Origin: CAXSBR01 sp964236495
GTDB lineage: Bacteria; Actinomycetota; Actinomycetes; Mycobacteriales; Jatrophihabitantaceae
Assembly (NCBI GenBank): GCA_964236495.1
Contig: CAXSBR010000003.1
Span: 186,001-250,000 of the forward strand
Direction of reading: 5' to 3'
Length of the DNA stretch: 64,000 bases
Shown: in pieces, positions 48,982 to 58,314 of the stretch
Layout: the number at the start of each line of letters is the position of its first letter
Position numbering within the stretch: position 1 is the first letter of the stretch
Program-made: the position numbers and the translations under genes
Notes under the pieces: generated by a model
Database searches by the model: none
What the model saw: the letters and a program-made list of their open reading frames with translations, nothing else
Told to the model about the DNA's origin: nothing

Positions 48982-51338
48982 GGCCGGCTCCGGGTGGAGG
49001 TACGCACGGCGGGAGTCTTGGCCCCCGTCGACGGGCGCCCCGATCGAAGGTCGGGCGGAAGAGACGGCGACGGGCTCGGCAACGATGGAGTTGACGGCAC
49101 TCGGGACCGAGACGTCGACGCAGACGCCGAGGCACGCGGGGACGGGGACGCAGACGGTGTCGCGGTCGTCGCCGGCATCGCAACGTCCGCAGCTACCACA
49201 TGAGGCACGGTCGTCGCGGGCTGAGAACCGGCGAGGACGGGGCTGCCCTTCACGCCGAGCAGGCCCTCCCAGATCCGGCGCGCTGCCGGCGCGGCCGCAC
49301 TTCCGCCGGTGCCGCCCTGCTCGATCATGGTGACCACGACGAACGCCGGCTTGGCGCCGGGACCCCAGCTGGCGAACCAGGAGGTGTCCTTCTTGCCGTA
49401 CACCTCGGCGGTGCCGGTCTTGCCGCTGATCTGGCTGATGATCGGCGAACCGGCGAAGCCCACCTTGCCCGAGACGTAGTGGCTGCCCGTGAACCGCAGC
49501 GCAGTGCGGAAGTACTTCAGCACGCTGCTGTCGACGGGCACCTTGTTCTTCACCTGCGCAGTGATCGTCCGCACGATGTTGCCGCGGGCATCCTCCACCG
49601 CCCAGCCGAACGTCGGCTTGTAGAGCGTGCCGCCGTTGACCATCGCCGAGTACGCCGCGGCCAGCTGCAGCGGCGACGCCGTCGTCTCGCCCTGCCCGAT
49701 GGCAAGGTCGGCATTGTCACCGGCACGGTAGCGCCAACCGTCCGTGCAGTTCTCCGACGCCAGCTTCGTCAGATACGCCCGCACGCTGCGGTTCTTCTCG
49801 TCGGGGTAGCCGCTCTTGGCGTCGGCGCAGTACTGCGCGCGGTTTGCCTTCCAGCGGGCCAGCCGCCCGGCGCGATCGGCCACCGAGCCGCTGGCCTGCT
49901 CGCCGGCGGGCAGGTCGACGCCCGGTTCGGAACCGACGCCGAACGCGCGCGCCATGTGCTGCAAGTACTCGTGCGGCTGCTTGCCTTGGGCGATCCGCTT
50001 CTGATCGGCGCGGTACTCCGACACGGCGAAGCGGTAGAACCACGTGTCGCAGGAGAACTGCAGCGCGGTCGCCAGGTTGATCGGCCCGGGTAGGGACTCG
50101 GAGTCGTAGTTGGTCTTCGTCCGGCCGTCGACGTTCAGCGAGCTGGGGCAGCCGTACCTGCCGGTCAGGGTGGCTTCTTTGGTCATGACGTCGGAGCTGG
50201 AGCTGATCAGCTTGAACGTCGAGCCGGGTGCGTACTGCCCGTCGATCGCGCGCGAGAGCAGGGGCTGGCCGGCAGAAGGATCGGTGAGCTTGCGATAGTC
50301 GGCAACGGAGATGCCGCCGGCGAACACCTGCGGGTCATAGGTCGGATAGCTGGCGCTGGCAATGATGCGTCCGGTGGCGGGGTCCATTACCACCACGGCA
50401 CCGGCGGGCGCGGGCAGGCCGCGCTTGCGGGTGGCCAGGATTTGGGTGCGCAGGGACGTCTCGGCCAACTTCTGGACGGAGGCGTCGATGCTGGTGACGA
50501 CGGTGTTGCCGGCTACCGCGGGCACCACCTTTCCACTGCGGACGGCCTCGCCCCGCGCGTCGAGCCCGACAGTGCGCGAGCCGTCCGTGCCGCGCAGGTC
50601 GGCGTCGTAGGATTCCTCGAGCCCGGCTCGCCCGATGCTGTCGTCGTCGCGCAGCGCCGGATCGGCCTTCTCATCGGCAGCGGTGACGTCGCCGACGTAG
50701 CCGAGCTCGTGCGCGGCCAACGTCTGATCGGGGTAGCTGCGCACGCTCTGCGTTGCGACGGCGATGCCGGGAAACAGGTCGCTGCGCTCCTTGATATGCA
50801 GCAGCACGTCCTGCCCGGGGTCGGTGGCCACTGGCACGGGTTGGTAGGGCTGGCCCGTCCAACACGGCGCGGGAACCTTGACCCCGCACGGAGTGACGCG
50901 CTGGGTGAGGTCGGCTCGCGAGGTATGCAGTACAGCGGCCAACCGGGTCAGCACGGCGCGGCCCTGGTCTTTCTGCGCGAGCAACTGGGAGCGGTCGACG
51001 GTGACGACATAGGTGGCACGATTCGTCACCAGCGGCTGGCCCAGGGAGTCCACGATCTGCCCGCGCGCAGCCGGCAGCACGATTGCGGCGTTGTGCAGGC
51101 GGCCGGCGGTCTGCACCGGCTTGCTGGGATCGAGCTCCTGCACGTAGTACAGCCTGCCCAGCAGGGTCAGCACCAGCGAAACGACGGCAGCTTCGACGAG
51201 CAGCAGCCGAGAAGCTCCCGCTCGTCGGCGCCCTGATCGCGAGCCAACAGCCGGCGAGCCACCCTTCCAGCCGCTAGGGGATCCGCCCATGCGTCCGCCG
51301 CGCGATCCGCCGTACCGTCCACCGAGAACCTGGCTCAC
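48978..51338 (-). CDS. mrdA: Penicillin-binding protein 2 (class B transpeptidase)
   Basis: 786 residues, long for PBP2. A Gly/Arg/Ser N-tail and one membrane segment (about 44-64) are followed by a dimerisation domain and a transpeptidase domain with STFK (Ser373) and KTGTAEVYG. A Thr/Pro/Ser-rich tail of about 90 residues extends after the enzyme domain. It cross-links new peptidoglycan together with RodA. It overlaps mreD and rodA by 4 bp each. Confidence 0.95.
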   Translation of the reverse strand: MSQVLGGRYGGSRGGRMGGSPSGWKGGSPAVGSRSGRRRAGASRLLLVEAAVVSLVLTLLGRLYYVQELDPSKPVQTAGRLHNAAIVLPAARGQIVDSLGQPLVTNRATYVVTVDRSQLLAQKDQGRAVLTRLAAVLHTSRADLTQRVTPCGVKVPAPCWTGQPYQPVPVATDPGQDVLLHIKERSDLFPGIAVATQSVRSYPDQTLAAHELGYVGDVTAADEKADPALRDDDSIGRAGLEESYDADLRGTDGSRTVGLDARGEAVRSGKVVPAVAGNTVVTSIDASVQKLAETSLRTQILATRKRGLPAPAGAVVVMDPATGRIIASASYPTYDPQVFAGGISVADYRKLTDPSAGQPLLSRAIDGQYAPGSTFKLISSSSDVMTKEATLTGRYGCPSSLNVDGRTKTNYDSESLPGPINLATALQFSCDTWFYRFAVSEYRADQKRIAQGKQPHEYLQHMARAFGVGSEPGVDLPAGEQASGSVADRAGRLARWKANRAQYCADAKSGYPDEKNRSVRAYLTKLASENCTDGWRYRAGDNADLAIGQGETTASPLQLAAAYSAMVNGGTLYKPTFGWAVEDARGNIVRTITAQVKNKVPVDSSVLKYFRTALRFTGSHYVSGKVGFAGSPIISQISGKTGTAEVYGKKDTSWFASWGPGAKPAFVVVTMIEQGGTGGSAAAPAARRIWEGLLGVKGSPVLAGSQPATTVPHVVAADVAMPATTATPSASPSPRASASASTSRSRVPSTPSLPSPSPSLPPDLRSGRPSTGAKTPAVRTSTRSRP

Positions 51339-51985
51339 GGTGCCGTCAGCGACATCGTCGGGGGGGCCGGCGCTGACGGGCGCAGCGCGGTGCGGCCTCG
51401 CAGCGCCGTCGAGTTGAGTACCCGGCTGGCGATCGGAAGCACCAGCAGCGCGATCACCGCGTCGCCGACCGCTGCGGGCAGGCAGCGCGCGAGTGCGGCG
51501 GGCAGTGGACCGACGGGCGCACCGAGAACCCGCTCCAGCACCGTCGTAGTCACCGCTACTGCCCCGCCCACAGCGCCGACGAGCACCGCCTGCCGCAGCA
51601 GCACGGCTCGTCGCCGGGGGGTAAGTACGGGTCCGGTGCGCCGAACCCAGCTGCGTCCACCGCCCATCCTTCCAGCCATGTCGGAGGTACCAGGGGTCAC
51701 CATGCCGCCGGCCCGACCGGCGACCAGTCCGCCAATCAACCAGATCATCGCCAGCGTGCCTACGAGGTGCCCGGACGCGGTTGCCGAAGCGAGGTCGGCC
51801 AGCAGCCCGGCGCCGAACCCGAGCGCGATGCCGGTACCCGGGCCCGCCAGCACGGCCACCGACAGCACGACGACCAGCACGCAGCTCACCGGTACGGCGA
51901 TGGTGAGCGGGCCGACGACGGTGGCCTGCAGCAGCAGAGCGGTGAGAATCGAAACGGCACCCACCAGGGCGCGGTAGACGATCAC
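51335..51985 (-). CDS. mreD: Rod-shape-determining membrane protein MreD
   Basis: 216 residues with five to six hydrophobic segments. Sequence conservation in this family is low, and identity rests on size, topology and position between mreC and mrdA, with GTGA overlaps at both ends. The loop around residues 95-120 is Gly/Arg-rich. It is part of the elongasome membrane complex. Confidence 0.9.
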   Translation of the reverse strand: MIVYRALVGAVSILTALLLQATVVGPLTIAVPVSCVLVVVLSVAVLAGPGTGIALGFGAGLLADLASATASGHLVGTLAMIWLIGGLVAGRAGGMVTPGTSDMAGRMGGGRSWVRRTGPVLTPRRRAVLLRQAVLVGAVGGAVAVTTTVLERVLGAPVGPLPAALARCLPAAVGDAVIALLVLPIASRVLNSTALRGRTALRPSAPAPPTMSLTAP

Positions 51986-52944
51986 CGGTCGGCCTTCACG
52001 GGGGATGTCGCTCTAGGCGACGTCGACGTGGCCGCTGTCGGCGCTGTCGGCGCTGTCGGCGCTGTGGGCGCTGTGGGCGCTATGGGCGTGGAACCGGCGT
52101 TCTGTGGCTGCAGGGCCGGGCGGGCGGGCAACCGGCCGCCGACGAGAACTACGCCCACCACATCCAGCGTGCTGGGGCTCACCGCCGGACGGACGCGGGC
52201 CACGCTGCTGCCGTCGTTGCCCCGCGTCACGGCGGTGATGCGCCCGACGGTGAGCCCGGCGACGTAGCTGCTCCCGCCTCGTGGGCCGGTCACCAAAACG
52301 TCGCCCACCGCCGCAACGGCGCTGGGATCGAGGCAGCTGTACGACGCAGAGTTCAGCCCGGCCCCCGTCACCACGCCGACCTGGGCACTGGCCCGATCAC
52401 GCACGCCGACGCCTGAACCGGGGTCCGCGGCGAGCAACACCGTCGAGCTGGTAGCGCTGACCCGCACTACCCGCCCGACCAGCGCGGGGCCGGCCAGAAC
52501 AGTCTGATCGACTCGGACGCCGTCGCGGCTGCCCGCGTCGAGGCCGAGCGTCCAGTCGAAACCGCCGGCGGGCCCGATTGCCACCACTCGAGCCGGAACA
52601 ATGCGGTAGCCACCGCGCGAGGCCTGCATCTGCAGCGCCTGGATCGACTTGCCGGTGGCCTTGTCCTGCGCGGTGACCGCCGCGGTGCGCTGCAGATCAT
52701 CGACCCGACGCCGCAACGCAGCAATCGTCGCGGCGTCGCTACCGGCGTGCGGTACCGCCTGCACCCAGCGCCGCGCCGGTCCCAGCACGCCGTCGGTGCC
52801 CCGGTACAGCGCTCCCAAATAGCCCTGCACACCACCGCGCGCGCCTTGAAAGGGAGCACCGGCGACGTCTAACGCGCAGAAGAACGCCGCAACGAGGGCC
52901 AGCACGACTGCCGCGCGCCGCTGCCGACGAGTGAGTGAACGCAC
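51982..52944 (-). CDS. mreC: Rod-shape-determining protein MreC
   Basis: 320 residues from GTG 52944 (GGAGG 8 nt upstream, inside the end of mreB). One membrane segment (about 10-28), a short coiled coil (about 65-90), and the beta-rich MreC domain (about 110-265, VVAIGPAGGFDWTLGLDAGSRDGV). It activates PBP2-RodA. The C-terminus is a (TAP)n tail encoded by a 9-bp tandem repeat. The open frame to 53169 is antisense-like read-back into mreB. Confidence 0.94.
   Translation of the reverse strand: MRSLTRRQRRAAVVLALVAAFFCALDVAGAPFQGARGGVQGYLGALYRGTDGVLGPARRWVQAVPHAGSDAATIAALRRRVDDLQRTAAVTAQDKATGKSIQALQMQASRGGYRIVPARVVAIGPAGGFDWTLGLDAGSRDGVRVDQTVLAGPALVGRVVRVSATSSTVLLAADPGSGVGVRDRASAQVGVVTGAGLNSASYSCLDPSAVAAVGDVLVTGPRGGSSYVAGLTVGRITAVTRGNDGSSVARVRPAVSPSTLDVVGVVLVGGRLPARPALQPQNAGSTPIAPTAPTAPTAPTAPTAATSTSPRATSPVKADR
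52030..52088 (-). repeat. 9-bp tandem repeat at the mreC 3' end
   Basis: About six copies of GGCGCTGTC/GGCGCTGTG (plus strand) encode a Pro-Thr-Ala run. Being in frame, copy changes would only lengthen or shorten the tail. Confidence 0.8.
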
Positions 52945-52949
52945 CGCCG

Positions 52950-53999
52950 CTACCTCCGCGGACCGTCCACGACGACCTTCTGCAGCCGCTCGAAGTGCTC
53001 CACCACCGTTCCGGTTCCCAGCACGACCGAATCCAGCGGGCGGTCGGCGACGAGTACCGGCACGCCGAGATCGTGCTGGATGCGGGCGTCGATACCGCGG
53101 AGCAGGGCGCCCCCGCCGGTCAGGACGATGCCGCGGTGGACCAGGTCGCCGGCGAGCTCGGGTGGGCACCGGTCCAGCGTCGAACGCACCGCACCGACGA
53201 TCGCGGCCAACGGCGTCTGCATGGCGCGGCGCAACTCGTCGGTGCCCACGGTGACGTTGCCGGGCATGCCGCTGCCGATGTCGCGTCCGCGGATCTCCGC
53301 GCGCAGCGTCTTGGTCATCGGATAGGCACTTCCGATCGAGATCTTGAGCTCTTCGGCAGTCCGTTCGCCGATCAGCATGGAGAACTGCATGCGCACGTGG
53401 TCGACGATCGAGCGGTCCAGTGCGTCACCGGCCACCCGCAGGCTCGCGCTGGCGACGATGCCCCCGAGGGCGATCACCGCCACCTCGGTGGTGCCGCCGC
53501 CGATGTCGACGACCATGGATCCGCACGGCTGGCTCACCGGCAGGCCTGCCCCGATCGCGGCGGCCATCGGCTCGGTGATGATGTGCACCCGGCGCGCGCC
53601 GGCGGCGTACACCGATTCGCTGACCGCGCGGCGTTCCACGCCGGTGATCCCCGATGGCACGCAAACGATCACCCGCGGCCCGCTGAAGACCGAGCGGCGC
53701 ACGACCTTGCGCACGAAGTAGCGCAGCATCTCCGCGGCGACGTCGTAGTCGGCGATGACGCCGTCACGCAGCGGGCGGGAGGCCGTGATGTGGCCCGGCG
53801 TCCGGCCCAGCATCTGGCGTGCCTCGGTACCGATGGCAACGACGGCATTGGTGGTGGTGTCGATCGCGACAACGGAGGGCTCGTTGAGCAGGATGCCGCG
53901 CCCGCGGGCATAGACGAGCGTGTTGGCCGTGCCGAGGTCGACCGCCAGGTCGCCGCCGAGCAGATCGCCGCCCAGCTGCGACAACGGCGTGAAGGCCAC
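52950..53999 (-). CDS. mreB: Rod-shape-determining actin homologue MreB
   Basis: 349 residues from GTG 53999 with AGGAG 8 nt upstream. Actin-fold motifs: LAVDLGTANTLVYARGRG phosphate 1, SMVVDIGGGTTEVAVI phosphate 2, and GIVLTGGGALLRGID adenosine region. It forms membrane filaments that guide lateral wall synthesis. First gene of the elongasome operon (mreB-mreC-mreD-mrdA-rodA). The 223-bp gap to ndk shows no gene. Confidence 0.97.
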   Translation of the reverse strand: MAFTPLSQLGGDLLGGDLAVDLGTANTLVYARGRGILLNEPSVVAIDTTTNAVVAIGTEARQMLGRTPGHITASRPLRDGVIADYDVAAEMLRYFVRKVVRRSVFSGPRVIVCVPSGITGVERRAVSESVYAAGARRVHIITEPMAAAIGAGLPVSQPCGSMVVDIGGGTTEVAVIALGGIVASASLRVAGDALDRSIVDHVRMQFSMLIGERTAEELKISIGSAYPMTKTLRAEIRGRDIGSGMPGNVTVGTDELRRAMQTPLAAIVGAVRSTLDRCPPELAGDLVHRGIVLTGGGALLRGIDARIQHDLGVPVLVADRPLDSVVLGTGTVVEHFERLQKVVVDGPRR

Positions 54000-54222
54000 G
54001 AAAGATACTCCTGCGAGTCGAGACGATCCGGCGGTGCGACGGCACCGGGAATGTCTGCGATCGTATGGAGCGTTACCGGCTATTCGGTGCGACGCGCCCA
54101 CCGCAACGCGAGTTGTCTGCCAACCAGCTCGGCGCGCCTGCAGGAGAGCGGCAGAATTGTGCTGAGGCGTCGGCCGGGGGGCCTCGATCTGCCGGTCGGC
54201 ATCGGCCCCAGCTCAGCTCGGT

Positions 54223-54660
54223 TCAGGCCAGCTCGGGAAACCAGAGACCGATCTCGCGCTGCGCGGACTCACCCGAATCCGAACCGTGCACCAGGTTCTG
54301 CTGGACGGTCAACCCCCAGTCGCGCCCGAGGTCGCCTCGAATGGTGCCCGGCAGGGCGGCCGTCGGGTCGGTGGCGCCGGCCAGTGCGCGAAAACCCTCG
54401 ATCACGCGCTGACCTTCGGCGACGACGGCGAGTACCGGCCCGGAGGCCATGAACTCGACAAGCGGTTGGAAGAACGGCTTGCCCTGGTGCTCGGCGTAGT
54501 GCTGGTTCAGCAGCTCCGTCGTCGGAACGCGCAGGTTCACGGCCACCAGGCGGTAGCCCTTGCCCTCGACTCGGGACACGATCTGGCCGGCCAATCCGCG
54601 GGCCACTCCGTCGGGCTTCACCAGGATGAGCGTGCGCTCGATGGGCGCGGCAGCAGTCAC
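54223..54660 (-). CDS. ndk: Nucleoside diphosphate kinase
   Basis: 145 residues. TLILVKPDGVARGL and the phospho-His in NLVHGSDS (His125) define the enzyme, which equilibrates NTP pools. No Shine-Dalgarno; TAGGCT stands 6 nt before the GTG, so the transcript is likely leaderless. Upstream is the DUF4233 gene. Confidence 0.97.
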   Translation of the reverse strand: MTAAAPIERTLILVKPDGVARGLAGQIVSRVEGKGYRLVAVNLRVPTTELLNQHYAEHQGKPFFQPLVEFMASGPVLAVVAEGQRVIEGFRALAGATDPTAALPGTIRGDLGRDWGLTVQQNLVHGSDSGESAQREIGLWFPELA

Positions 54661-54666
54661 GCGGGC

Positions 54667-54672
54667 AGCCTA
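54667..54672 (-). promoter_or_regulatory. Leaderless -10 of ndk
   Basis: TAGGCT on the minus strand, 6 nt before GTG 54660, with no ribosome site in between. This is the clearest leaderless start in the window. Confidence 0.5.
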
Positions 54673-54706
54673 TCCGCTGCTGGCGCGACACCGAACCCTC
54701 CTGTGG

Positions 54707-55276
54707 TCAACTTCCCAGCATCCGGACGCCACCGGGCGTGCCCACCAGATCGCGGCGCATGGTGAGCACCCAAAGCCAGATCGCCACGAACACAATCCCG
54801 ACCGCGAACATCACCGCGGTCCAGACTCCGGTGGCCAATACCGTCACCTGCAGCGCCGAGCCCAGTCCGATGCCCCAACGCCGGCGCAACAGGAAGCCGG
54901 TCGTGACCAGTACGACCGCCAGCGCCACCAACGTCAGCGTCTTGGCGGTGTCCAGGCCGGTGGACGTCTGCGCGATCGCGCGCGGCACCAGCAGCACCAC
55001 CAGCGCCTCGAGGCAGAGCACGGCCGCCAGCACACCGCGGGTAGCTCGGTTGGCCTTGGCCCGGCGTGCGTCCAAGATCGTCTCCACCACGTCCTTGGCC
55101 TCCTTCACGTCAGCCTGCGTCGGTCGGTCCTCCGGCCGTTGGTCGACCCCGGCGATGTGCACTCCGGCGGTGTTCACGCCGGTCGTAGTCAGAACGGCGG
55201 TCTCCATCACATCAGGCGTGGTTGGCTCCGGCGTTGCGGCGCCACGACTGCCGCTCGCTCCATGCCTTGGCCTCAC
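54707..55276 (-). CDS. DUF4233 membrane protein
   Basis: 189 residues. A soluble N-part of about 75 residues is followed by four hydrophobic segments (CLEALVVLLVPRAIA, then TLVALAVVLVTTGFLL, etc.), the DUF4233 layout. Always found after folC in actinobacteria; function unknown. The GTG start overlaps the folC stop (GTGA). Confidence 0.88.
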   Translation of the reverse strand: MRPRHGASGSRGAATPEPTTPDVMETAVLTTTGVNTAGVHIAGVDQRPEDRPTQADVKEAKDVVETILDARRAKANRATRGVLAAVLCLEALVVLLVPRAIAQTSTGLDTAKTLTLVALAVVLVTTGFLLRRRWGIGLGSALQVTVLATGVWTAVMFAVGIVFVAIWLWVLTMRRDLVGTPGGVRMLGS

Positions 55277-56682
55277 GACGGTCGAACCAGCATGCTGCGC
55301 GCCTCTCCGGCGGTAACCACCGATCCGGTTACCAGCACTCCAGCCCCGCTCAGCACGTCGTCTGCATCTTCCTCCGCCAGCCGGATCGCGGTCTCCAGGG
55401 CGTCGTCCAGACGCTGCTCCACGGTGACCCGGTCCGGACCGAACACCTCGACGGCGACGACGCCCAGAACATCCGCCGGAACCGATCGGGTGGAGTTGCT
55501 CTGCGTCACGACGATTTCGTCGACGACGGGCTCCAGCAGATTCAGCATTCCGCGCGCGTCCTTGCCCTCCAGAACGCCGACGACCGCAATCAGCCGCCGA
55601 AAGTCGAAGGACTCCCCCAGCGTCGCGACCGTCGCGGCCATGCCGTGCGGATTGTGCGCGGCGTCGACCAGCACGGTCGGAGCGCTACGCACGGGCTCCA
55701 ACCGCCCGGGCGAGGTGACGGCGGCGAAGGCTGCGCGCACGGTATCGGCATCCAGCGGCCCGGTGGCTGCACCCGCCCCGAAGAACGCCTCCACCGCGGC
55801 CAGCGCGCAGACGGCGTTCTGCGCCTGATGCGCGCCGAACAGTGGCAGGAAGATCTCGTCGTACACCCCGCCCAAACCCTGCAGGGTCAGCAGCTGGCCC
55901 CCGATCGCGGCGCGGCGGTCCAGGACGCCGAACTCCAGACCCTCGCGCGCCACGGTGGCGTCGACCTCGGTGGCGCGCAGCAGTAGCGGGCTGATGGCCT
56001 CGTCGGTCTGGCCGGCCAGGATCACCGTCGCGCCGGCCTTGATGATGCCCGCCTTTTCGGTGGCGATCTCGGCGATCGTGTCGCCGAGGAACTCCATGTG
56101 GTCTAGCCCGATTGGCGTAATGACGGCGACTTCCCCGTCAATCTGGTTCGTCGCGTCCCAGCGGCCACCCAGGCCGACTTCGACGACGGCGACGTCGACG
56201 GGAACGTCGGCGAAGACGGCGAACGCCAGCGCCGTGATCACCTCGAAGAAGGACAGCGCGATGTCCGAGCGCTCATCGACGAGGTCGATATAGGGCTGCA
56301 ACTCGCGGTAGCTGTCGACGAACTGTTGTGCGCCGATCGGCTCGCCGTCGACGACGATGCGCTCGGTCACGCTGCTCAGGTGCGGGCTCGTGTAGCGCCC
56401 GGTGCGCAGGCCGAAACCGCGGATCAGCTCATCGATCATGCGTGCGGTGGACGTCTTGCCGTTGGTGCCGGTGAGGTGGAAGGCGCGGTAGGCGCGTTGC
56501 GGATCGCCCAGGACGTCGAGCAGTTGCCGTATCCGCTCGGTGGTGGGGTCCATCCGCCCCTCGCCCCAGCGTGCGAACAGTTCAGTCTCAATGGTGTGCA
56601 GCTCGGCCACGGCCTGCCGGTCAGTGGCCAGAGCGCTGACAGCGGCCGACGCCGCGCCGTTACGAGCTGCGGACTTCGGCAC
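55273..56682 (-). CDS. folC: Folylpolyglutamate synthase / dihydrofolate synthase
   Basis: 469 residues. Mur-ligase fold: FHLTGTNGKTSTARMID P-loop, GLRTGRYTSPHL folate loop, GLGGRWDATN and DHMEFLGDT. It adds glutamates to folates. Starts with GTG and has no Shine-Dalgarno; TAGACT is 6 nt upstream. Cotranscribed with DUF4233. Confidence 0.95.
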   Translation of the reverse strand: MPKSAARNGAASAAVSALATDRQAVAELHTIETELFARWGEGRMDPTTERIRQLLDVLGDPQRAYRAFHLTGTNGKTSTARMIDELIRGFGLRTGRYTSPHLSSVTERIVVDGEPIGAQQFVDSYRELQPYIDLVDERSDIALSFFEVITALAFAVFADVPVDVAVVEVGLGGRWDATNQIDGEVAVITPIGLDHMEFLGDTIAEIATEKAGIIKAGATVILAGQTDEAISPLLLRATEVDATVAREGLEFGVLDRRAAIGGQLLTLQGLGGVYDEIFLPLFGAHQAQNAVCALAAVEAFFGAGAATGPLDADTVRAAFAAVTSPGRLEPVRSAPTVLVDAAHNPHGMAATVATLGESFDFRRLIAVVGVLEGKDARGMLNLLEPVVDEIVVTQSNSTRSVPADVLGVVAVEVFGPDRVTVEQRLDDALETAIRLAEEDADDVLSGAGVLVTGSVVTAGEARSMLVRPS

Positions 56683-56688
56683 AGGACA

Positions 56689-56694
56689 AGTCTA
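56689..56694 (-). promoter_or_regulatory. Leaderless -10 of folC
   Basis: TAGACT on the minus strand, 6 nt before GTG 56682. The spacing places the transcript start at the first base of the start codon. Confidence 0.45.
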
Positions 56695-56844
56695 GGGAAA
56701 CGCCGATGACGTAGCTGCGCTGACTTGGCCGTCGCGCGTCACGATGGCGCTGGCACACCAGCCGAACATGAGCCGACACCGCCGACCCCCGCCGACGAGC
56801 GCCTCTCCCCATGTCGAGCTGGGCGCGGTCGAACGCAGAACCTG

Positions 56845-57528
56845 TCACTCGGCCAGCAGCTGCGCCAGCAGCGGTGCCAGTTCGCGCAGCGCCTGTCCGC
56901 GGTGACTAACAGCGTCCTTCTCGGTCGCGCTCAACTCTGCACTCGTGCGGTCGTGGCCCTCGGCGACGAAGATCGGGTCGTAGCCGAAACCGCCGCTGCC
57001 GCGCGGGGTGCGCACGATGCGTCCGGGCATGCGCCCGTGCACGACATACTCCGCCGGCACGTACTCCGCCGGCACCGACTCCGCCGGCCCTGGCCCCGCC
57101 GGCCCCGCGTGAACCGACTCGACCGACTGGGGCGGGGCCGGCGCCAGCACGGCAATGGCGCACTCGAAGTAAGCGCCCAGCCGTTCGTCGGGCACATCGC
57201 TGAGTTGTTCGAGCACCAGCTGCAAGTTGGCGTCGTCGCTCTTGACAGAGCCGGCCCACCGCGCCGACAGCACACCGGGCATGCCGTTGAGCGCGTCGAC
57301 GCACAACCCCGAGTCATCGGCGACGGTGAGCAGGCCCGTGTTGGCGAACGCGTCCCGAGCCTTGATTAAGGCGTTCTCCGCAAACGTCGCGCCTGTTTCG
57401 GGCACCTCCTCGAACGCTGTCAGGCTGTTCAGCCCGACCACCTCGACTTCGACGAGCGGGCCGAGGATGCGCCGCAGCTCCACCAACTTCTTCTCGTTGC
57501 GCGTGGCAAGCAGAAGTTGCGGCGTCAT
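56845..57528 (-). CDS. rdgB: XTP/dITP diphosphatase with an inserted repeat
   Basis: 227 residues from ATG 57528. Family motifs: LLATRNEKKLVELRRIL, ADDSGLCVDALNGMPGVLSARWAG, and the closing TPRGSGGFGYDPIF with SHRGQAL. It removes inosine and xanthosine triphosphates. Between residues about 138 and 163 there is an extra Pro/Ala/Glu/Ser segment from 15-bp repeats that the family lacks. The ATG overlaps the rph stop (ATGA). Confidence 0.95.
   Translation of the reverse strand: MTPQLLLATRNEKKLVELRRILGPLVEVEVVGLNSLTAFEEVPETGATFAENALIKARDAFANTGLLTVADDSGLCVDALNGMPGVLSARWAGSVKSDDANLQLVLEQLSDVPDERLGAYFECAIAVLAPAPPQSVESVHAGPAGPGPAESVPAEYVPAEYVVHGRMPGRIVRTPRGSGGFGYDPIFVAEGHDRTSAELSATEKDAVSHRGQALRELAPLLAQLLAE
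57046..57106 (-). repeat. 15-bp tandem repeat inside rdgB
   Basis: Four copies of a 15-bp unit (tactccgccggcacg-like, period 15) encode PAEYV/PAESV/PAGPG. It lies in a loop before the catalytic GGFGYDP block, in frame. Confidence 0.75.
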
Positions 57529-58283
57529 CGAGCCAGTGCCTCCTCCTGCTGGCGGGTCAGCTCGGCGCAGCCCTTGACTGCCAGTTCCAGCAGCGCGTCG
57601 AGCTCGGCGCGGTCGAACGGCGCGCCCTCGGCGGTGCCCTGAACTTCGACGAAGTCGCCGGTGCCCGTACACACCACGTTCATGTCGGTCTCGGCGCGGA
57701 CGTCTTCTGCATAGGCCAGGTCCAGCCGCGGCTGAGAGTCGATGATGCCGACGGACACGGCGGCCACCGACGTCGTCAGCGGTTTCGGCTTCGCCAGCGA
57801 TCCCCGTTCGGCCAGCCAGTCCAGCGCGTCGGCCAACGCGACGTAGGAACCGGTGATCGCCGCCGTCCGAGTGCCGCCGTCGGCCTGCAGCACGTCACAG
57901 TCGATAGCGATCGAGTTCTCCCCCAGCGCGCTCAGATCGATGCAGGCGCGCAGCGAGCGGCCGATGAGCCGCGAGATCTCGTGCGTGCGCCCACCGATCT
58001 TGCCGCGCACGGACTCGCGGTCGTTACGGGTGTTCGTCGCCCTGGGCAGCATCGAGTACTCCGCCGTCACCCATCCCTGCCCGCTGCCCCGACGCCAGCG
58101 GGGCACGCCCTGGGTCACCGACGCCGCACACAACACCTTGGTGTCGCCGAACTCCACCAGCGCCGAGCCCTCGGCGTGCAGCTGCCAGTGCCGGGTGATC
58201 GTGATCGGCCTCAGCTGGTCGGCGGCGCGGCCGTCGGGTCGAGATGCTGGGGTTGACGGGGGTGAACTCGGTCCGGTAGCCAT
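57525..58283 (-). CDS. rph: Ribonuclease PH
   Basis: 252 residues from ATG 58283. LVEFGDTKVLCAASV, GWVTAEYSMLPRAT, the DCDVLQADGGTRTAAITG active-site stretch and VQGTAEGAPF are typical. It is a phosphorolytic 3' exonuclease that trims tRNA. TAGGGT stands 7 nt before the ATG. The frame is open to 58379 but the extension has no similarity. Coupled to rdgB. Confidence 0.96.
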   Translation of the reverse strand: MATGPSSPPSTPASRPDGRAADQLRPITITRHWQLHAEGSALVEFGDTKVLCAASVTQGVPRWRRGSGQGWVTAEYSMLPRATNTRNDRESVRGKIGGRTHEISRLIGRSLRACIDLSALGENSIAIDCDVLQADGGTRTAAITGSYVALADALDWLAERGSLAKPKPLTTSVAAVSVGIIDSQPRLDLAYAEDVRAETDMNVVCTGTGDFVEVQGTAEGAPFDRAELDALLELAVKGCAELTRQQEEALAR

Positions 58284-58290
58284 GTGCGCA

Positions 58291-58296
58291 ACCCTA
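58291..58296 (-). promoter_or_regulatory. Leaderless -10 of rph-rdgB
   Basis: TAGGGT on the minus strand, 7 nt before ATG 58283, with no ribosome site. Confidence 0.42.
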
Positions 58297-58314
58297 ACCA
58301 GGGGGTGCGACAAC

